Shown here piece after piece: positions 36,885 through 49,713 of a stretch of DNA of 64,000 nucleotides (its first letter is position 1; the number at the start of each line of letters is the position of its first letter). The DNA lies in the NCBI GenBank assembly GCA_026874595.1, contig CM049315.1:63795389-63859388 (forward strand). The letters are read 5' to 3'. The notes below the pieces were generated by a model, which saw only the letters and a list, made by a program, of their open reading frames with translations, searched no databases and was not told the DNA's origin. A program made the translations under genes and the position numbers. Source of the DNA: Sipunculus nudus. Its lineage: Eukaryota > Annelida > Sipuncula > Golfingiida > Sipunculidae.

Positions 36885-39065
36885 GCGTAATACAAAATCG
36901 TGTATTGTGCAAAAATTACAGATTTCAATTGCAAAAGAAGCAATTCAGAAGCTTCATTAGGCCGTTTAGAATCAGATACAAACGTCTGTTACGACGAAAT
37001 CAGCTCGGTTTTTTCGTAATACAAGATCGTGATTTGTGCAGAAACGGCTAAAATAAACTGCGATAGAAGCCTTTAAATAGCTTCATTAGGCCATTTAGAA
37101 ATTGTTAAAAACGTCGCTTTTGCTGAAATCAGATTGGTTATCGCGTAATACAACATCGTGTTGTGCAAAATAGAAGATTAAAATTGCAAAAGAAGCAATT
37201 CAGAAGCTCCATTAGGCCATTTAGAACCGGGTACAAACATCGATCTCGCCGAAATCAGCTAGGTTTTTCCCTAATTCATGATCGTGTGTTGTGCAAAAAT
37301 TGCAGATTTAAATTGCAAAAGAAGCAATTCAGAAGCTTCATTAGGCCGTTTAGAACCAGATACAAACATTTTTTACGCCAAAATCAGCTCGGTTTTTGCG
37401 TAATACAAGATCGTGTTTTGTGCAAAGATGACCGATTTAAACTGCAAAAGAAGCGTTTAAGAAGCTTTATCAGGCCATTAAGAATCAGTTAGGAACGTCG
37501 TTTTTGCTGAAATCAGCTCGGTTTTTTTTTGCGTAATATAAGATCGTGTGTTGTGCAAAGATGATGATTTTAACTGCAAAAGAAGCGTTTGAGAAACTTC
37601 ATTAGGCCATTTAGAACCAGTTACAAATGTCGTTTTTTTGCCGAAATCAGCTCGGTTTTTGCGTAATATAGGATCCTGTTTTGTGCAAAATGGCCGATTT
37701 AAACTGCGATAGAAGCGTGTTAATAGCTTCATTAGGCCATTTAGAAATTGGTAAAAACGTCGCTCTTGCGGAAATCAAATCGGTTTTCGCGTAATACAAC
37801 ATCGTGTTGTGCAAAATAGAAGATTAAAATTGCAAAAGAAGCAATTCAGAAGCTCCATTAGGCCATTTAGAACCGGGTACAAACATCGATCTCGCCGAAA
37901 TCAGCTAGGTTTTTGGCTAATTCAGGAACGTGTGTTGTGCAAAAATTACAGATTTCAATTGCAAAAGAAGCAATTCAGAAGCTTCATTAGGCCGTTTAGA
38001 ATCAGATACAAACGTCTTTTACGCCGAAATCAGCTCGGTTTTTTCCTAATACAAGATCGTGATTTGTGCAAAGATGACCGATTTAAACTGCGAAAGAAGC
38101 GTTTTAAAAGCTTCATCAGGCCATTAAGAACCAGTTAGCAACGTCGTTTTTGCTGAAATCAGTTCGGTTTTTTTTGTGTAATTCAAAATCGTCTGTTGTG
38201 CAAAGATGACCGATTTAAACTGCTAAAGAAGCGTTTTAGAAGCTTCATCAGGCAATTAAGAAGTTAGAAACGTCGTTTTTGCTAAAATCAGCTCGATTTT
38301 TTAGCGTAATATAAGATGGTGTTTGTCCAAAGATGACCGATTTAAACTGCAAAAGAAGAGTTTAAGAAGCTTCAATAGGCCACTTAAAACCAGTTACAAA
38401 GATCTTTTTTGCTGAAATCAACTCGGTTTTTGCGTTATAATAGATCATGATCCGTGCAAAAATGGTCAGTTTAAACTGCGAAAGAAGCGTTTCAGAAACT
38501 TCATTAGGCGACTTAAAACCCGTTACAATCGTCGTTTTCGTCGCAATCAGCTCGGTTTTCGCGTACTACAAGATCGTGTGTTGTGCAAAAATGGCCGTTT
38601 AAATTGCAAATGAAGCGTTTTAATAGCTTCATCAGGCCATTTAAAACAAGTTACAAACGTCGTTTTTGCCGAAATCAGCTCGGTTTTCGCTTTAAACAAG
38701 ATCGTGTCTTGTGCAATGATCACCGATTTAAACTGTGAAAGAAGCGTTTTAGAAGCTTCATCAGGCCATTAAGAACCAGTTAGAAACGTCGTTTTTGCTG
38801 AAATCAGCTCGATTTTTTTTTGCGTAATGCAAGATCGTGTTTGTGCAAATATTGCAGATTTAAATTGCAAAAGAATCAATTCAGGAGCTTTATTAGGCCA
38901 TTTAAAACCAGATACCAACGTCTTTTCCGCCGAAATCAGCTCGGTTTTTGCGTAATACAAGACCGTGTTTTGTGCAAAGATGACCGATTTAAACTGCCAA
39001 GGAAGCCTTTTAGAAGCTTCATCAGGCCATCAAAAACCAGTAAGTAACGTCGTTTTTGCTTAAAT
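36871..39065 (+). repeat. 2,195-bp offset duplication, unit 1
   Basis: Bases 36871-37333 match 39066-39528 at exactly 2,195. Shared markers are GTGTATTGTGC and GATTGGTTATCGCG (near 37131 and 39326). The remaining part to about 38.05 kb matches 40.05-40.77 kb at 2,713, so unit 2 gained about 518 bp (four monomers). Confidence 0.75.
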
Positions 39066-39079
39066 CAGCTCGATTTTTT
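38304..39079 (+). repeat. Cassette d'-e-f-g-h-i, copy at 38.3 kb
   Basis: Complete. i ends with CCAGTAAGTAACG and GCTTAAATCAGC, then joins a b-type monomer as at 43382. Confidence 0.85.
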
Positions 39080-40794
39080 GCGTAATACAAAATCGTGTAT
39101 TGTGCAAAAATTACAGATTTCAATTGCAAAAGAAGCAATTCAGAAGCTTCATTAGGCCGTTTAGAATCAGATACAAACGTCTGTTACGACGAAATCAGCT
39201 CGGTTTTTTCGTAATACAAGATCGTGATTTGTGCAGAAACGGCTAAAATAAACTGCGATAGAAGCCTTTAAATAGCTTCATTAGGCCATTTAGAAATTGT
39301 TAAAAACGTCGCTTTTGCTGAAATCAGATTGGTTATCGCGTAATACAACATCGTGTTGTGCAAAATAGAAGATTAAAATTGCAAAAGAAGCAATTCAGAA
39401 GCTCCATTAGGCCATTTAGAACCGGGTACAAACATCGATCTCGCCGAAATCAGCTAGGTTTTTCCCTAATTCATGATCGTGTGTTGTGCAAAAATTGCAG
39501 ATTTAAATTGCAAAAGAAGCAATTCAGAAACTTTATTAGGCCGTTTAGAATCAGATACAAACGTCTTTTACGCCGAAATCAGCTCGGTTTTTGCGTAATA
39601 CAAGATCGTGTTTTGTGCAAAGATGACCGATTTAAACTGCGAAAGAAGCGTTTTAAAAGCTTCATCAGGCCATTAAGAACCAGTTAGCAACGTCGTTTTT
39701 GCTGAAATCAGTTCGGTTTTTTTTGCGTAATTCAAAATCGTCTGTTGTGCAAAGATGACCGATTTAAACTGCTAAAGAAGCGTTTTAGAAGCTTCATCAG
39801 GCAATTAAGAAGTTAGAAACGTCGTTTTTGCTAAAATCAGCTCGATTTTTTAGCGTAATATAAGATGGTGTTTGTCCAAAGATGACCGATTTAAACTGCA
39901 AAAGAAGCAATTCAGAAGCTCCATCAGGCCATTAAGAACCTGGTACAAACATGGATCTCGCCTAAATCAGCTGGGTTTTTTGCCTAATTCATGATCGTGT
40001 GTTGTGCAAAAATTGCAGATTTAAATTGCAAAAGAAGCAATTCAGAAGCTTCATTAGGCCGTTTAGAACCAGATACAAACATCTTTTACGCCAAAATCAG
40101 CTCGGTTTTTGCGTAATACAAGATCGTGTTTTGTGCAAAGATGACCGATTTAAACTGCAAAAGAAGCGTTTAAGAAGCTTTATCAGGCCATTAAGAATCA
40201 GTTAGGAACGTCGTTTTTGCTGAAATCAGCTCGGTTTTTTTTTGCGTAATATAAGATCGTGTGTTGTGCAAAGATGATGATTTTAACTGCAAAAGAAGCG
40301 TTTGAGAAACTTCATTAGGCCATTTAGAACCAGTTACAAATGTCGTTTTTTTGCCGAAATCAGCTCGGTTTTTGCGTAATATAGGATCCTGTTTTGTGCA
40401 AAATGGCCGATTTAAACTGCGATAGAAGCGTGTTAATAGCTTCATTAGGCCATTAAGAAATTGGTAAAAACGTCGCTCTTGCGGAAATCAAATCGGTTTT
40501 CGCGTAATACAACATCGTGTTGTGCAAAATAGAAGATTAAAATTGCAAAAGAAGCAATTCAGAAGCTCCATTAGGCCATTTAGAACCGGGTACAAACATC
40601 GATCTCGCCGAAATCAGCTAGGTTTTTGGCTAATTCAGGAACGTGTGTTGTGCAAAAATTACAGATTTCAATTGCAAAAGAAGCAATTCAGAAGCTTCAT
40701 TAGGCCGTTTAGAATCAGATACAAACGTCTTTTACGACGAAATCAGCTCGGTTTTTTCGTAATACAAGATCGTGATTTGTGCAGAAACGGCTAA
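39066..40794 (+). repeat. 2,195-bp offset duplication, unit 2 with ~518-bp extra segment
   Basis: It follows unit 1 to 39528, then carries four extra monomers before rejoining at about 40.05 kb. The extra part resembles d, l and d' monomers at 43.8-44.3 kb. Private: ACATGGATCTCG near 39948. Confidence 0.7.
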
Positions 40795-41400
40795 TATAAA
40801 CTGCGATAGAAGCGTTTAAATAGCTTCATTATGCCATTTAGAAATTGTTAAAAACGTCGCTTTTGCTGAAATCAGATCGGTTTTCGCTTAGTACAAGATC
40901 GTGTTGTGCAAAAGAGAAGATTAAAATTGCAAAAGAAGCAATTCAGAAGCTCCATTAGGCCATTTAGAACCGGGTACAAACATCGATCTCGCCGAAATCA
41001 GCTAGGTTTTTCCCTAATTCATGATCGTGTGTTGTGCAAAAATTGCAGATTTAAATTGCAAAAGAAGCAATTCAGAAACTTTATTAGGCCGTTTGGAATC
41101 AGATACAAACGTCTTTTACGCCGAAATCAGCTCGGTTTTTGCGTAATACAAGATCGTGTTTTGTGCAAAGATGACCGATTTAAACTGCGAAAGAAGCGTT
41201 TTAAAAGCTTCATCAGGCCATTAAGAACCAGTTAGCAACGTCGTTTTTGCTGAAATCAGTTCGGTTTTTTTTGCGTAATTCAAAATCGTCTGTTGTGCAA
41301 AGATGACCGATTTAAACTGCTAAAGAAGCGTTTTAGAAGCTTCATCAGGCAATTAAGAAGTTAGAAACGTCGTTTTTGCTAAAATCAGCTCGATTTTTTA

Positions 41401-41918
41401 GCGTAATATAAGATGGTGTTTGTCCAAAGATGACCGATTTAAACTGCAAAAGAAGAGTTTAAGAAGCTTCAATAGGCCACTTAAAACCAGTTACAAAGAT
41501 CTTCTTTGCCGAAATCGACTCGGTTTTTGCGTTATAATAGATCATGATCCGTGCAAAAATGGTCAGTTTAAACTGCGAAAGAAGCGTTTCAGAAACTTCA
41601 TTAGGCGACTTAAAACCCGTTACAATCGTCGTTTTCGTCGCAATCAGCTCGGTTTTCGCGTACTACAAGATCGTGTCTTGTGCAATGATCACCGATTTAA
41701 ACTGTGAAAGAAGCGTTTTAGAAGCTTCATCAGGCCATTGAGAACCAGTTAGAAACGTCGTTTTTGCTGAAATCAGCTCGATTTTTTTTTGCGTAATGCA
41801 AGATCGTGTTTGTGCAAATATTGCAGATTTAAATTGCAAAAGAATCAATTCAGGAGCTTTATTAGGCCATTTAAAACCAGATACCAACGTCTTTTCCGCC
41901 GAAATCAGCTCGGTTTTT
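41401..41918 (+). repeat. Rearranged cassette d'-e-g-h (f and i missing)
   Basis: e runs into g at GTACTACAAGATCGTGTC near 41666, skipping f. h runs into a j monomer (GGATCC near 41928) instead of i. Both joints are in register. Confidence 0.85.
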
Positions 41919-42606
41919 GCGTAATATAGGATCCTGTTTTGTGCAAAATGGCCGATTTAAACTGCGATAGAAGCGTTTTAATAGCTTCATTAGGCCATTT
42001 AGAAATTGGTAAAAACGTCGCTCTTGCGGAAATCAAATCGGTTTTCGCGTAATACAACATCGTGTTGTGCAAAATAGAAGATTAAAATTGCAAAAGAAGC
42101 AATTCAGAAGCTCCATTAGGCCATTAAGAACCGGGTACAAACATCGATCTCGCCGAAATCAGCTAGGTTTTTGGCTAATTCAGGAACGTGTGTTGTGCAA
42201 AAATTACAGATTTCAATTGCAAAAGAAGCAATTCAGAAGCTTCATTAGGCCGTTTAGAATCAGATACAAAAGAAGCAATTCAGAAACTTTATTAGGCCGT
42301 TTAGAATTGTTAAAAACGTCGCTCTTGCTGAAATCAGATCGGTTTTCGCGTAGTACAAGATCGTGTCTTGTGCAATGATCACCGATTTAAACTGCAAAAG
42401 AAGCGTTTAAGAAGCTTTATCAGGCCATTAAGAATCAGTTAGGAACGTCGTTTTTGCTGAAATCAGCTCGGTTTTTTTGTGTAATTCAAAATCGTCTGTT
42501 GTGCAAAGATGACCGATTTAAACTGCTAAAGAAGCGTTTTAGAAGCTTCATCAGGCAATTAAGAAGTTAGAAACGTCGTTTTTGCTAAAATCAGCTCGAT
42601 TTTTTA
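41919..42606 (+). repeat. Scrambled segment with out-of-register joint
   Basis: j, c-like, a and b monomers. Within b, at about 42268, CAGATACAAA is followed by AGAAGCAATTCAGAAAC, which re-enters an earlier point of a monomer. About 40 bases later TTTAGAA continues as TTGTTAAAAACG of a c monomer. A g/d hybrid follows (near 42380), also found near 49360. The distance between the d' monomers at 41401 and 42607 is 1,206 bp, not a whole number of monomers. Confidence 0.85.
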
Positions 42607-43382
42607 GCGTAATATAAGATGGTGTTTGTCCAAAGATGACCGATTTAAACTGCAAAAGAAGAGTTTAAGAAGCTTCAATAGGCCACTTAAAACCAGTTAC
42701 AAAGATCTTTTTTGCTGAAATCAACTCTGTTTTTGCGTTATAATAGATCATGATCCGTGCAAAAATGGTCAGTTTAAACTGCGAAAGAAGCGTTTCAGAA
42801 ACTTCATTAGGCGACTTAAAACCCGTTACAATCGTCGTTTTCGTCGCAATCAGCTCGGTTTTCGCGTACTACAAGATCGTGTGTTGTGCAAAAATGGCCG
42901 TTTAAATTGCAAATGAAGCGTTTTAATAGCTTCATCAGGCCATTTAAAACAAGTTACAAACGTCGTTTTTGCCGAAATCAGCTCGATTTTCGCTTTAAAC
43001 AAGATCGTGTCTTGTGCAATGATCACCGATTTAAACTGTGAAAGAAGCGTTTTAGAAGCTTCATCAGGCCATTAAGAACCAGTTAGAAACGTCGTTTTTG
43101 CTGAAATCAGCTCGATTTTTTTTTGCGTAATGCAAGATCGTGTTTGTGCAAATATTGCAGATTTAAATTGCAAAAGAATCAATTCAGGAGCTTTATTAGG
43201 CGATTTAAAACCAGATACCAACGTCTTTTCCGCCGAAATCAGCTCGGTTTTTGCGTAATACAAGACCGTGTTTTGTGCAAAGATGCCCGATTTAAACTGC
43301 CAAGGAAGCCTTTTAGAAGCTTCATCAGGCCATCAAAAACCAGTAAGTAACGTCGTTTTTGCTGAAATCACCTCGATTTTTT
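42607..43382 (+). repeat. Cassette d'-e-f-g-h-i, copy at 42.6 kb
   Basis: Complete. Private: CAACTCTGTTTTTGCG, CAGCTCGATTTTCGC at the end of f, AAAGATGCCCG in i and AATCACCTCG at the end. Confidence 0.85.
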
Positions 43383-43910
43383 GCGTAATACAAAATCGTG
43401 TGTTGTGCAAAAATTACAGATTTCAATTGCAAAAGAAGCAATTCAGAAGCTTCATTAGGCCGTTTAGAATCAGATACAAACGTCTGTTACGACGAAATCA
43501 GCTCGGTTTTTTCGTAATACAAGATCGTGATTTGTGCAGAAACGGCTAAAATAAACTGCGATAGAAGCCTTTAAATAGCTTCATTAGGCCATTTAGAAAT
43601 TGTTAAAAACGTCGCTTTTGCTGAAATCAGATTCGTTATCGCGTAATACAACATCGTGTTGTGCAAAATAGAAGATTAAAATTGCAAAAGAAGCAATTCA
43701 GAAGCTCCATTAGGCCATTTAGAACCGGGTACAAACATCGATCTCGCCGAAATCAGCTAGGTTTTTCCCTAATTCATGATCGTGTGTTGTGCAAAAATTG
43801 CAGATTTAAATTGCAAAAGAAGCAATTCAGAAACTTTATTAGGCCGTTTAGAATCAGATACAAACGTCTTTTACGCCGAAATCAGCTCGGTTTTTGCGTA
43901 ATACAAGATC

Positions 43911-46637
43911 GTGTTTTGTGCAAAGATGACCGATTTAAACTGCGAAAGAAGCGTTTTAAAAGCTTCATCAGGCCTTTAAGAACCAGTTAGCAACGTCGTT
44001 TTTGCTGAAATCAGTTCGGTTTTTTTTGCGTAATTCAAAATCGTCTGTTGTGCAAAGATGACCGATTTAAACTGCTAAAGAAGCGTTTTAGAAGCTTCAT
44101 CAGGCAATTAAGAAGTTAGAAACGTCGTTTTTGCTAAAATCAGCTCGATTTTTTAGCGTAATATAAGATGGTGTTTGTCCAAAGATGACCGATTTAAACT
44201 GCAAAAGAAGCAATTCAGAAGCTCCATCAGGCCATTAAGAACCTGGTACAAACATCGATCTCGCCTAAATCAGCTGGGTTTTTTGCCTAATTCATGATCG
44301 TGTGTTGTGCAAAAATTGCAGATTTAAATTGCAAAAGAAGCAATTCAGAAGCTTCATTAGGCCGTTTAGAACCAGATACAAACATCTTTTACGCCGAAAT
44401 CAGCTCGGTTTTTGCGTAATACAAGATCGTGTTTTGTGCAAAGATGACCGATTTAAACTGCAAAAGAAGCGTTTAAGAAGCTTTATCAGGCCATTAGGAA
44501 TCAGTTAGGAACGTCGTTTTTGCTGAAATTAGCTCGGTTTTTTTTTGCGTAATATAGGATCCTGTTTTGTGCAAAATGGCCGATTTAAACTGCGATAGAA
44601 GCGTTTTAATAGCTTCATTAGGCCATTTAGAAATTGGTAAAAACGTCGATCTTGCGGAAATCAAATCGGTTTTCGCGTAATACAACATCGTGTTGTGCAA
44701 AAGAGAAGATTAAAATTGCAAAAGAAGCAATTCAGAAGCTCCATTAGGCCATTTAGAACCGGGTACAAACATCGATCTCGCCGAAATCAGCTAGGTTTTT
44801 GCCTAATTCATGATCGTGTGTTGTGCAAAAATTGCAGATTTAAATTGCAAAAGAAGCAATTCAGAAACTTTATTAGGCCGTTTAGAATCAGATACAAACT
44901 TCTTTTACGCCGAAATCAGCTCGGTTTTTGCGTAATACAAGATCGTGTTTTGTGCAAAGATGACCGATTTAAACTGCGAAAGAAGCGTTTTAAAAGCTTC
45001 ATCAGGCCATTAAGAACCAGTTAGCAACGTCGTTTTTGCTGAAATCAGTTCGGTTTTTTTGCGTAATTCAAAATCGTGTCTTGTGCAAAGATGACCGATT
45101 TAAACTGCTAAAGAAGCGTTTTAGAAGCTTCATCAGGTAATTAAGAAGTTAGAAACGTCGTTTTTGCTAAAATCAGCTCGATTTTTTAGCGTAATATAAG
45201 ATGGTGTTTGTCCAAAGATGACCGATTTAAACTGCAAAAGAAGAGTTTAAGAAGCTTCAATAGGCCACTTAAAACCAGTTACAAAGATCTTTTTTGCCGA
45301 AATCGACTCGGTTTTTGCGTTATAATAGATCATGATCCGTGCAAAAATGGTCAGTTTAAACTGCGAAAGAAGCGTTTCAGAAACTTCATTAGGCGACTTA
45401 AAACCCGTTACAATCGTCGTTTTCGTCGCAATCAGCTCGGTTTTCGCGTACTACAAGATCGTGTGTTGTGCAAAAATGGCCGTTTAAATTGCAAATGAAG
45501 CGTTTTAATAGCTTCATCAGGCCATTCAAAACAAGTTACAAACGTCGTTTTTGCCGAAATCAGCTCGGTTTTCGCCTTAAACAAGATCGTGTCTTGTGCA
45601 ATGATCACCGATTTAAACTGTGAAAGAAGCGTTTTAGAAGCTTCATCAGGCCATTAAGAACCAGTTAGAAACGTCGTTTTTGCTGAAATCAGCTCGATTT
45701 TTTTTTGCGTAATGCATGATCGTGTTTGTGCAAATATTGCAGATTTAAATTGCAAAAGAATCAATTCAGGAGCTTTATTAGGCCATTTAAAACCAGATAC
45801 CAACGTCTTTTCCGCCGAAATCAGCTCGGTTTTAGCGTAATACAAGACCGTGTTTTGTGCAAAGATGACCGATTTAAACTGCCAAGGAAGCCTTTTAGAA
45901 GCTTCATCAGGCCATCAAAAACAAGTTAGTAACGTCGTTTTTGCTGAAATCAGCTCGATTTTTTGCGTAATACAAAATCGTGTGTTGTGCAAAGATGACC
46001 GATTTAAACTGCTAAAGAAGCGTTTTAGAAGCTTCATCAGGCCATTAAGAACCAGTTAGAAACGTCTTCTACGCCGAAATCAGCTCTTTTTTTCGTAATA
46101 CATGATCGTGATTTGTGCAGAAACGGCTGATTTAAACTGCGATAGAAGCGTTTTAATAGCTTCATTAGGCCATTTAGAAATTGGTAAAAACGTCGCTCTT
46201 GCTGAAATCAGATCGGTTTTCGCGTAATACAACATCGTGTTGTGCAAAATAGAAGATTAAAATTGCAAAGGAAGCAATTCAGAAGCTCCATTAGGCCATT
46301 TAGTACCGGATACAAACATCGATCTCGCCGAAATCAGCTAGGTTTTTGGCTAATTCAGGAACGTGTGTTGTGCAAAAATTACAGATTTCAATTGCAAAAG
46401 AAGCAATTCAGAAGCTTCATTAGGCCGTTTAGAATCAGATACAAACGTCTTTTACGACGAAATCAGCTCGGTTTTTTCGTAATACAAGATCGTGATTTGT
46501 GCAGAAACGGCTAATATAAACTGCGATAGAAGCGTTTAAATAGCTTCATTAGGCCATTTAGAAATTGTTAAAAACGTCGCTCTTGCTGAAATCAGATCGG
46601 TTTTCGCGTAGTACAAGATCGTGTCTTGTGCAATGAT
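43911..46637 (+). repeat. 2,727-bp HOR, unit 1
   Basis: It begins in a d monomer with the rare AGGCCTTTAAGAACC (43973) and ends inside a g monomer at GCAATGAT. It contains j (GGATCC near 44557), l, d, a full cassette (45189-45964) and a-b-c. It recurs at exactly +2,727. Confidence 0.9.
45189..45964 (+). repeat. Cassette d'-e-f-g-h-i in 2,727-bp unit 1
   Basis: Shared private variants with the next copy: CATTCAAAACAAG in f, TTTTCGCCTTAAAC, CGGTTTTAGCG at the end of h and AAAACAAGTTAG in i. Confidence 0.85.
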
Positions 46638-49364
46638 GTGTTTTGTGCAAAGATGACCGATTTAAACTGCGAAAGAAGCGTTTTAAAAGCTTCATCAGGC
46701 CTTTAAGAACCAGTTAGCAACGTCGTTTTTGCTGAAATCAGTTCGGTTTTTTTTGCGTAATTCAAAATCGTCTGTTGTGCAAAGATGACCGATTTAAACT
46801 GCTAAAGAAGCGTTTTAGAAGCTTCATCAGGCAATTAAGAAGTTAGAAACGTCGTTTTTGCTAAAATCAGCTCGATTTTTTAGCGTAATATAAGATGGTG
46901 TTTGTCCAAAGATGACCGATTTAAACTGCAAAAGAAGCAATTCAGAAGCTCCATCAGGCCATTAAGAACCTGGTACAAACATCGATCTCGCCTAAATCAG
47001 CTGGGTTTTTTGCCTAATTCATGATCGTGTGTTGTGCAAAAATTGCAGATTTAAATTGCAAAAGAAGCAATTCAGAAGCTTCATTAGGCCGTTTAGAACC
47101 AGATACAAACATCTTTTACGCCGAAATCAGCTCGGTTTTTGCGTAATACAAGATCGTGTTTTGTGCAAAGATGACCGATTTAAACTGCAAAAGAAGCGTT
47201 TAAGAAGCTTTATCAGGCCATTAGGAATCAGTTAGGAACGTCGTTTTTGCTGAAATTAGCTCGGTTTTTTTTTGCGTAATATAGGATCCTGTTTTGTGCA
47301 AAATGGCCGATTTAAACTGCGATAGAAGCGTTTTAATAGCTTCATTAGGCCATTTAGAAATTGGCAAAAACGTCGATCTTGCGGAAATCAAATCGGTTTT
47401 CGCGTAATACAACATCGTGTTGTGCAAAAGAGAAGATTAAAATTGCAAAAGAAGCAATTCAGAAGCTCCATTAGGCCATTTAGAACCGGGTACAAACATC
47501 GATCTCGCCGAAATCAGCTAGGTTTTTGCCTAATTCATGATCGTGTGTTGTGCAAAAATTGCAGATTTAAATTGCAAAAGAAGCAATTCAGAAACTTTAT
47601 TAGGCCGTTTAGAATCAGATACAAACTTCTTTTACGCCGAAATCAGCTCGGTTTTTGCGTAATACAAGATCGTGTTTTGTGCAAAGATGACCGATTTAAA
47701 CTGCGAAAGAAGCGTTTTAAAAGCTTCATCAGGCCATTAAGAACCAGTTAGCAACGTCGTTTTTGCTGAAATCAGTTCGGTTTTTTTGCGTAATTCAAAA
47801 TCGTGTGTTGTGCAAAGATGACCGATTTAAACTGCTAAAGAAGCGTTTTAGAAGCTTCATCAGGCAATTAAGAAGTTAGAAACGTCGTTTTTGCTAAAAT
47901 CAGCTCGATTTTTTAGCGTAATATAAGATGGTGTTTGTCCAAAGATGACCGATTTAAACTGCAAAAGAAGAGTTTAAGAAGCTTCAATAGGCCACTTAAA
48001 ACCAGTTACAAAGATCTTTTTTGCCGAAATCGACTCGGTTTTTGCGTTATAATAGATCATGATCCGTGCAAAAATGGTCAGTTTAAACTGCGAAAGAAGC
48101 GTTTCAGAAACTTCATTAGGCGACTTAAAACCCGTTACAATCGTCGTTTTCGTCGCAATCAGCTCGGTTTTCGCGTACTACAAGATCGTGTGTTGTGCAA
48201 AAATGGCCGTTTAAATTGCAAATGAAGCGTTTTAATAGCTTCATCAGGCCATTCAAAACAAGTTACAAACGTCGTTTTTGCCGAAATCAGCTCGGTTTTC
48301 GCCTTAAACAAGATCGTGTCTTGTGCAATGATCACCGATTTAAACTGTGAAAGAAGCGTTTTAGAAGCTTCATCAGGCCATTAAGAACCAGTTAGAAACG
48401 TCGTTTTTGCTGAAATCAGCTCGATTTTTTTTTCCGTAATGCATTATCGTGTTTGTGCAAATATTGCAGATTTAAATTGCAAAAGAATCAATTCAGGAGC
48501 TTTATTAGGCCATTTAAAACCAGATACCAACGTCTTTTCCGCCGAAATCAGCTCGGTTTTAGCGTAATACAAGACCGTGTTTTGTGCAAAGATGACCGAT
48601 TTAAACTGCCAAGGAAGCCTTTTAGAAGCTTCATCAGGCCATCAAAAACAAGTTAGTAACGTCGTTTTTGCTGAAATCAGCTCGATTTTTTGCGTAATAC
48701 AAAATCGTGTGTTGTGCAAAGATGACCGATTTAAACTGCTAAAGAAGCGTTTTAGAAGCTTCATCAGGCCATTAAGAACCAGTTAGAAACGTCTTCTACG
48801 CCGAAATCAGCTCTTTTTTTCGTAATACATGATCGTGATTTGTGCAGAAACGGCTGATTTAAACTGCGATAGAAGCGTTTTAATAGCTTCATTAGGCCAT
48901 TTAGAAATTGGTAAAAACGTCGCTCTTGCTGAAATCAGATCGGTTTTCGCGTAATACAACATCGTGTTGTGCAAAATAGAAGATTAAAATTGCAAAGGAA
49001 GCAATTCAGAAGCTCCATTAGGCCATTTAGTACCGGATACAAACATCGATCTCGCCGAAATCAGCTAGGTTTTTGGCTAATTCAGGAACGTGTGTTGTGC
49101 AAAAATTACAGATTTCAATTGCAAAAGAAGCAATTCAGAAGCTTCATTAGGCCGTTTAGAATCAGATACAAACGTCTTTTACGACGAAATCAGCTCGGTT
49201 TTTTCGTAATACAAGATCGTGATTTGTGCAGAAACGGCTAATATAAACTGCGATAGAAGCGTTTAAATAGCTTCATTAGGCCATTTAGAAATTGTTAAAA
49301 ACGTCGCTCTTGCTGAAATCAGATCGGTTTTCGCGTAGTACAAGATCGTGTCTTGTGCAATGAT
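46638..49364 (+). repeat. 2,727-bp HOR, unit 2
   Basis: It starts abruptly with GTGTTTTGTGC directly after GCAATGAT, out of monomer register. A handful of substitutions separate it from unit 1: TTGGCAAAAAC near 47361, CAGGCAATT near 47863, TCGTGTGTTG near 47802, and CCGTAATGCATTATCG near 48434. At the right end it continues normally as GATCACCG, then enters the same g/d hybrid as near 42380. Confidence 0.9.
47916..48691 (+). repeat. Cassette d'-e-f-g-h-i in 2,727-bp unit 2
   Basis: Same private variants as at 45189, plus TTTCCGTAATGCATTATC at the g-h boundary. Confidence 0.85.
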
Positions 49365-49713
49365 CACCGATTTAAACTGCAAAAGAAGCGTTTAAGAAGC
49401 TTTATCAGGCCATTAAGAATCAGTTAGGAACGTCGTTTTTGCTGAAATCAGCTCGGTTTTTTTTTGCGTAATATAAGATCGTGTGTTGTGCAAAGATGAT
49501 GATTTAAACTGCAAAAGAAGCGTTTGAGAAACTTCATTAGGCCATTTAGAACCAGTTACAAATGTCGTTTTTTTGCCGAAATCAGCTCGGTTTTTGCGTA
49601 ATATAGGATCCTGTTTTGTGCAAAATGGCCGATTTAAACTGCGATAGAAGCGTTTTAATAGCTTCATTAGGCCATTTAGAAATTGGTAAAAACGTCGCTC
49701 TTGCGGAAATCAA
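49365..49713 (+). repeat. Linker monomers between 2,727-bp and 1,932-bp HORs
   Basis: The g/d hybrid, a TGATGATTTAAAC monomer, a j monomer (GGATCC near 49606) and the start of a c monomer with CTTGCGGAAATCAAATCGG. The order resembles 7.9-8.3 kb and 37.5-37.8 kb. Only satellite is present. Confidence 0.75.
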
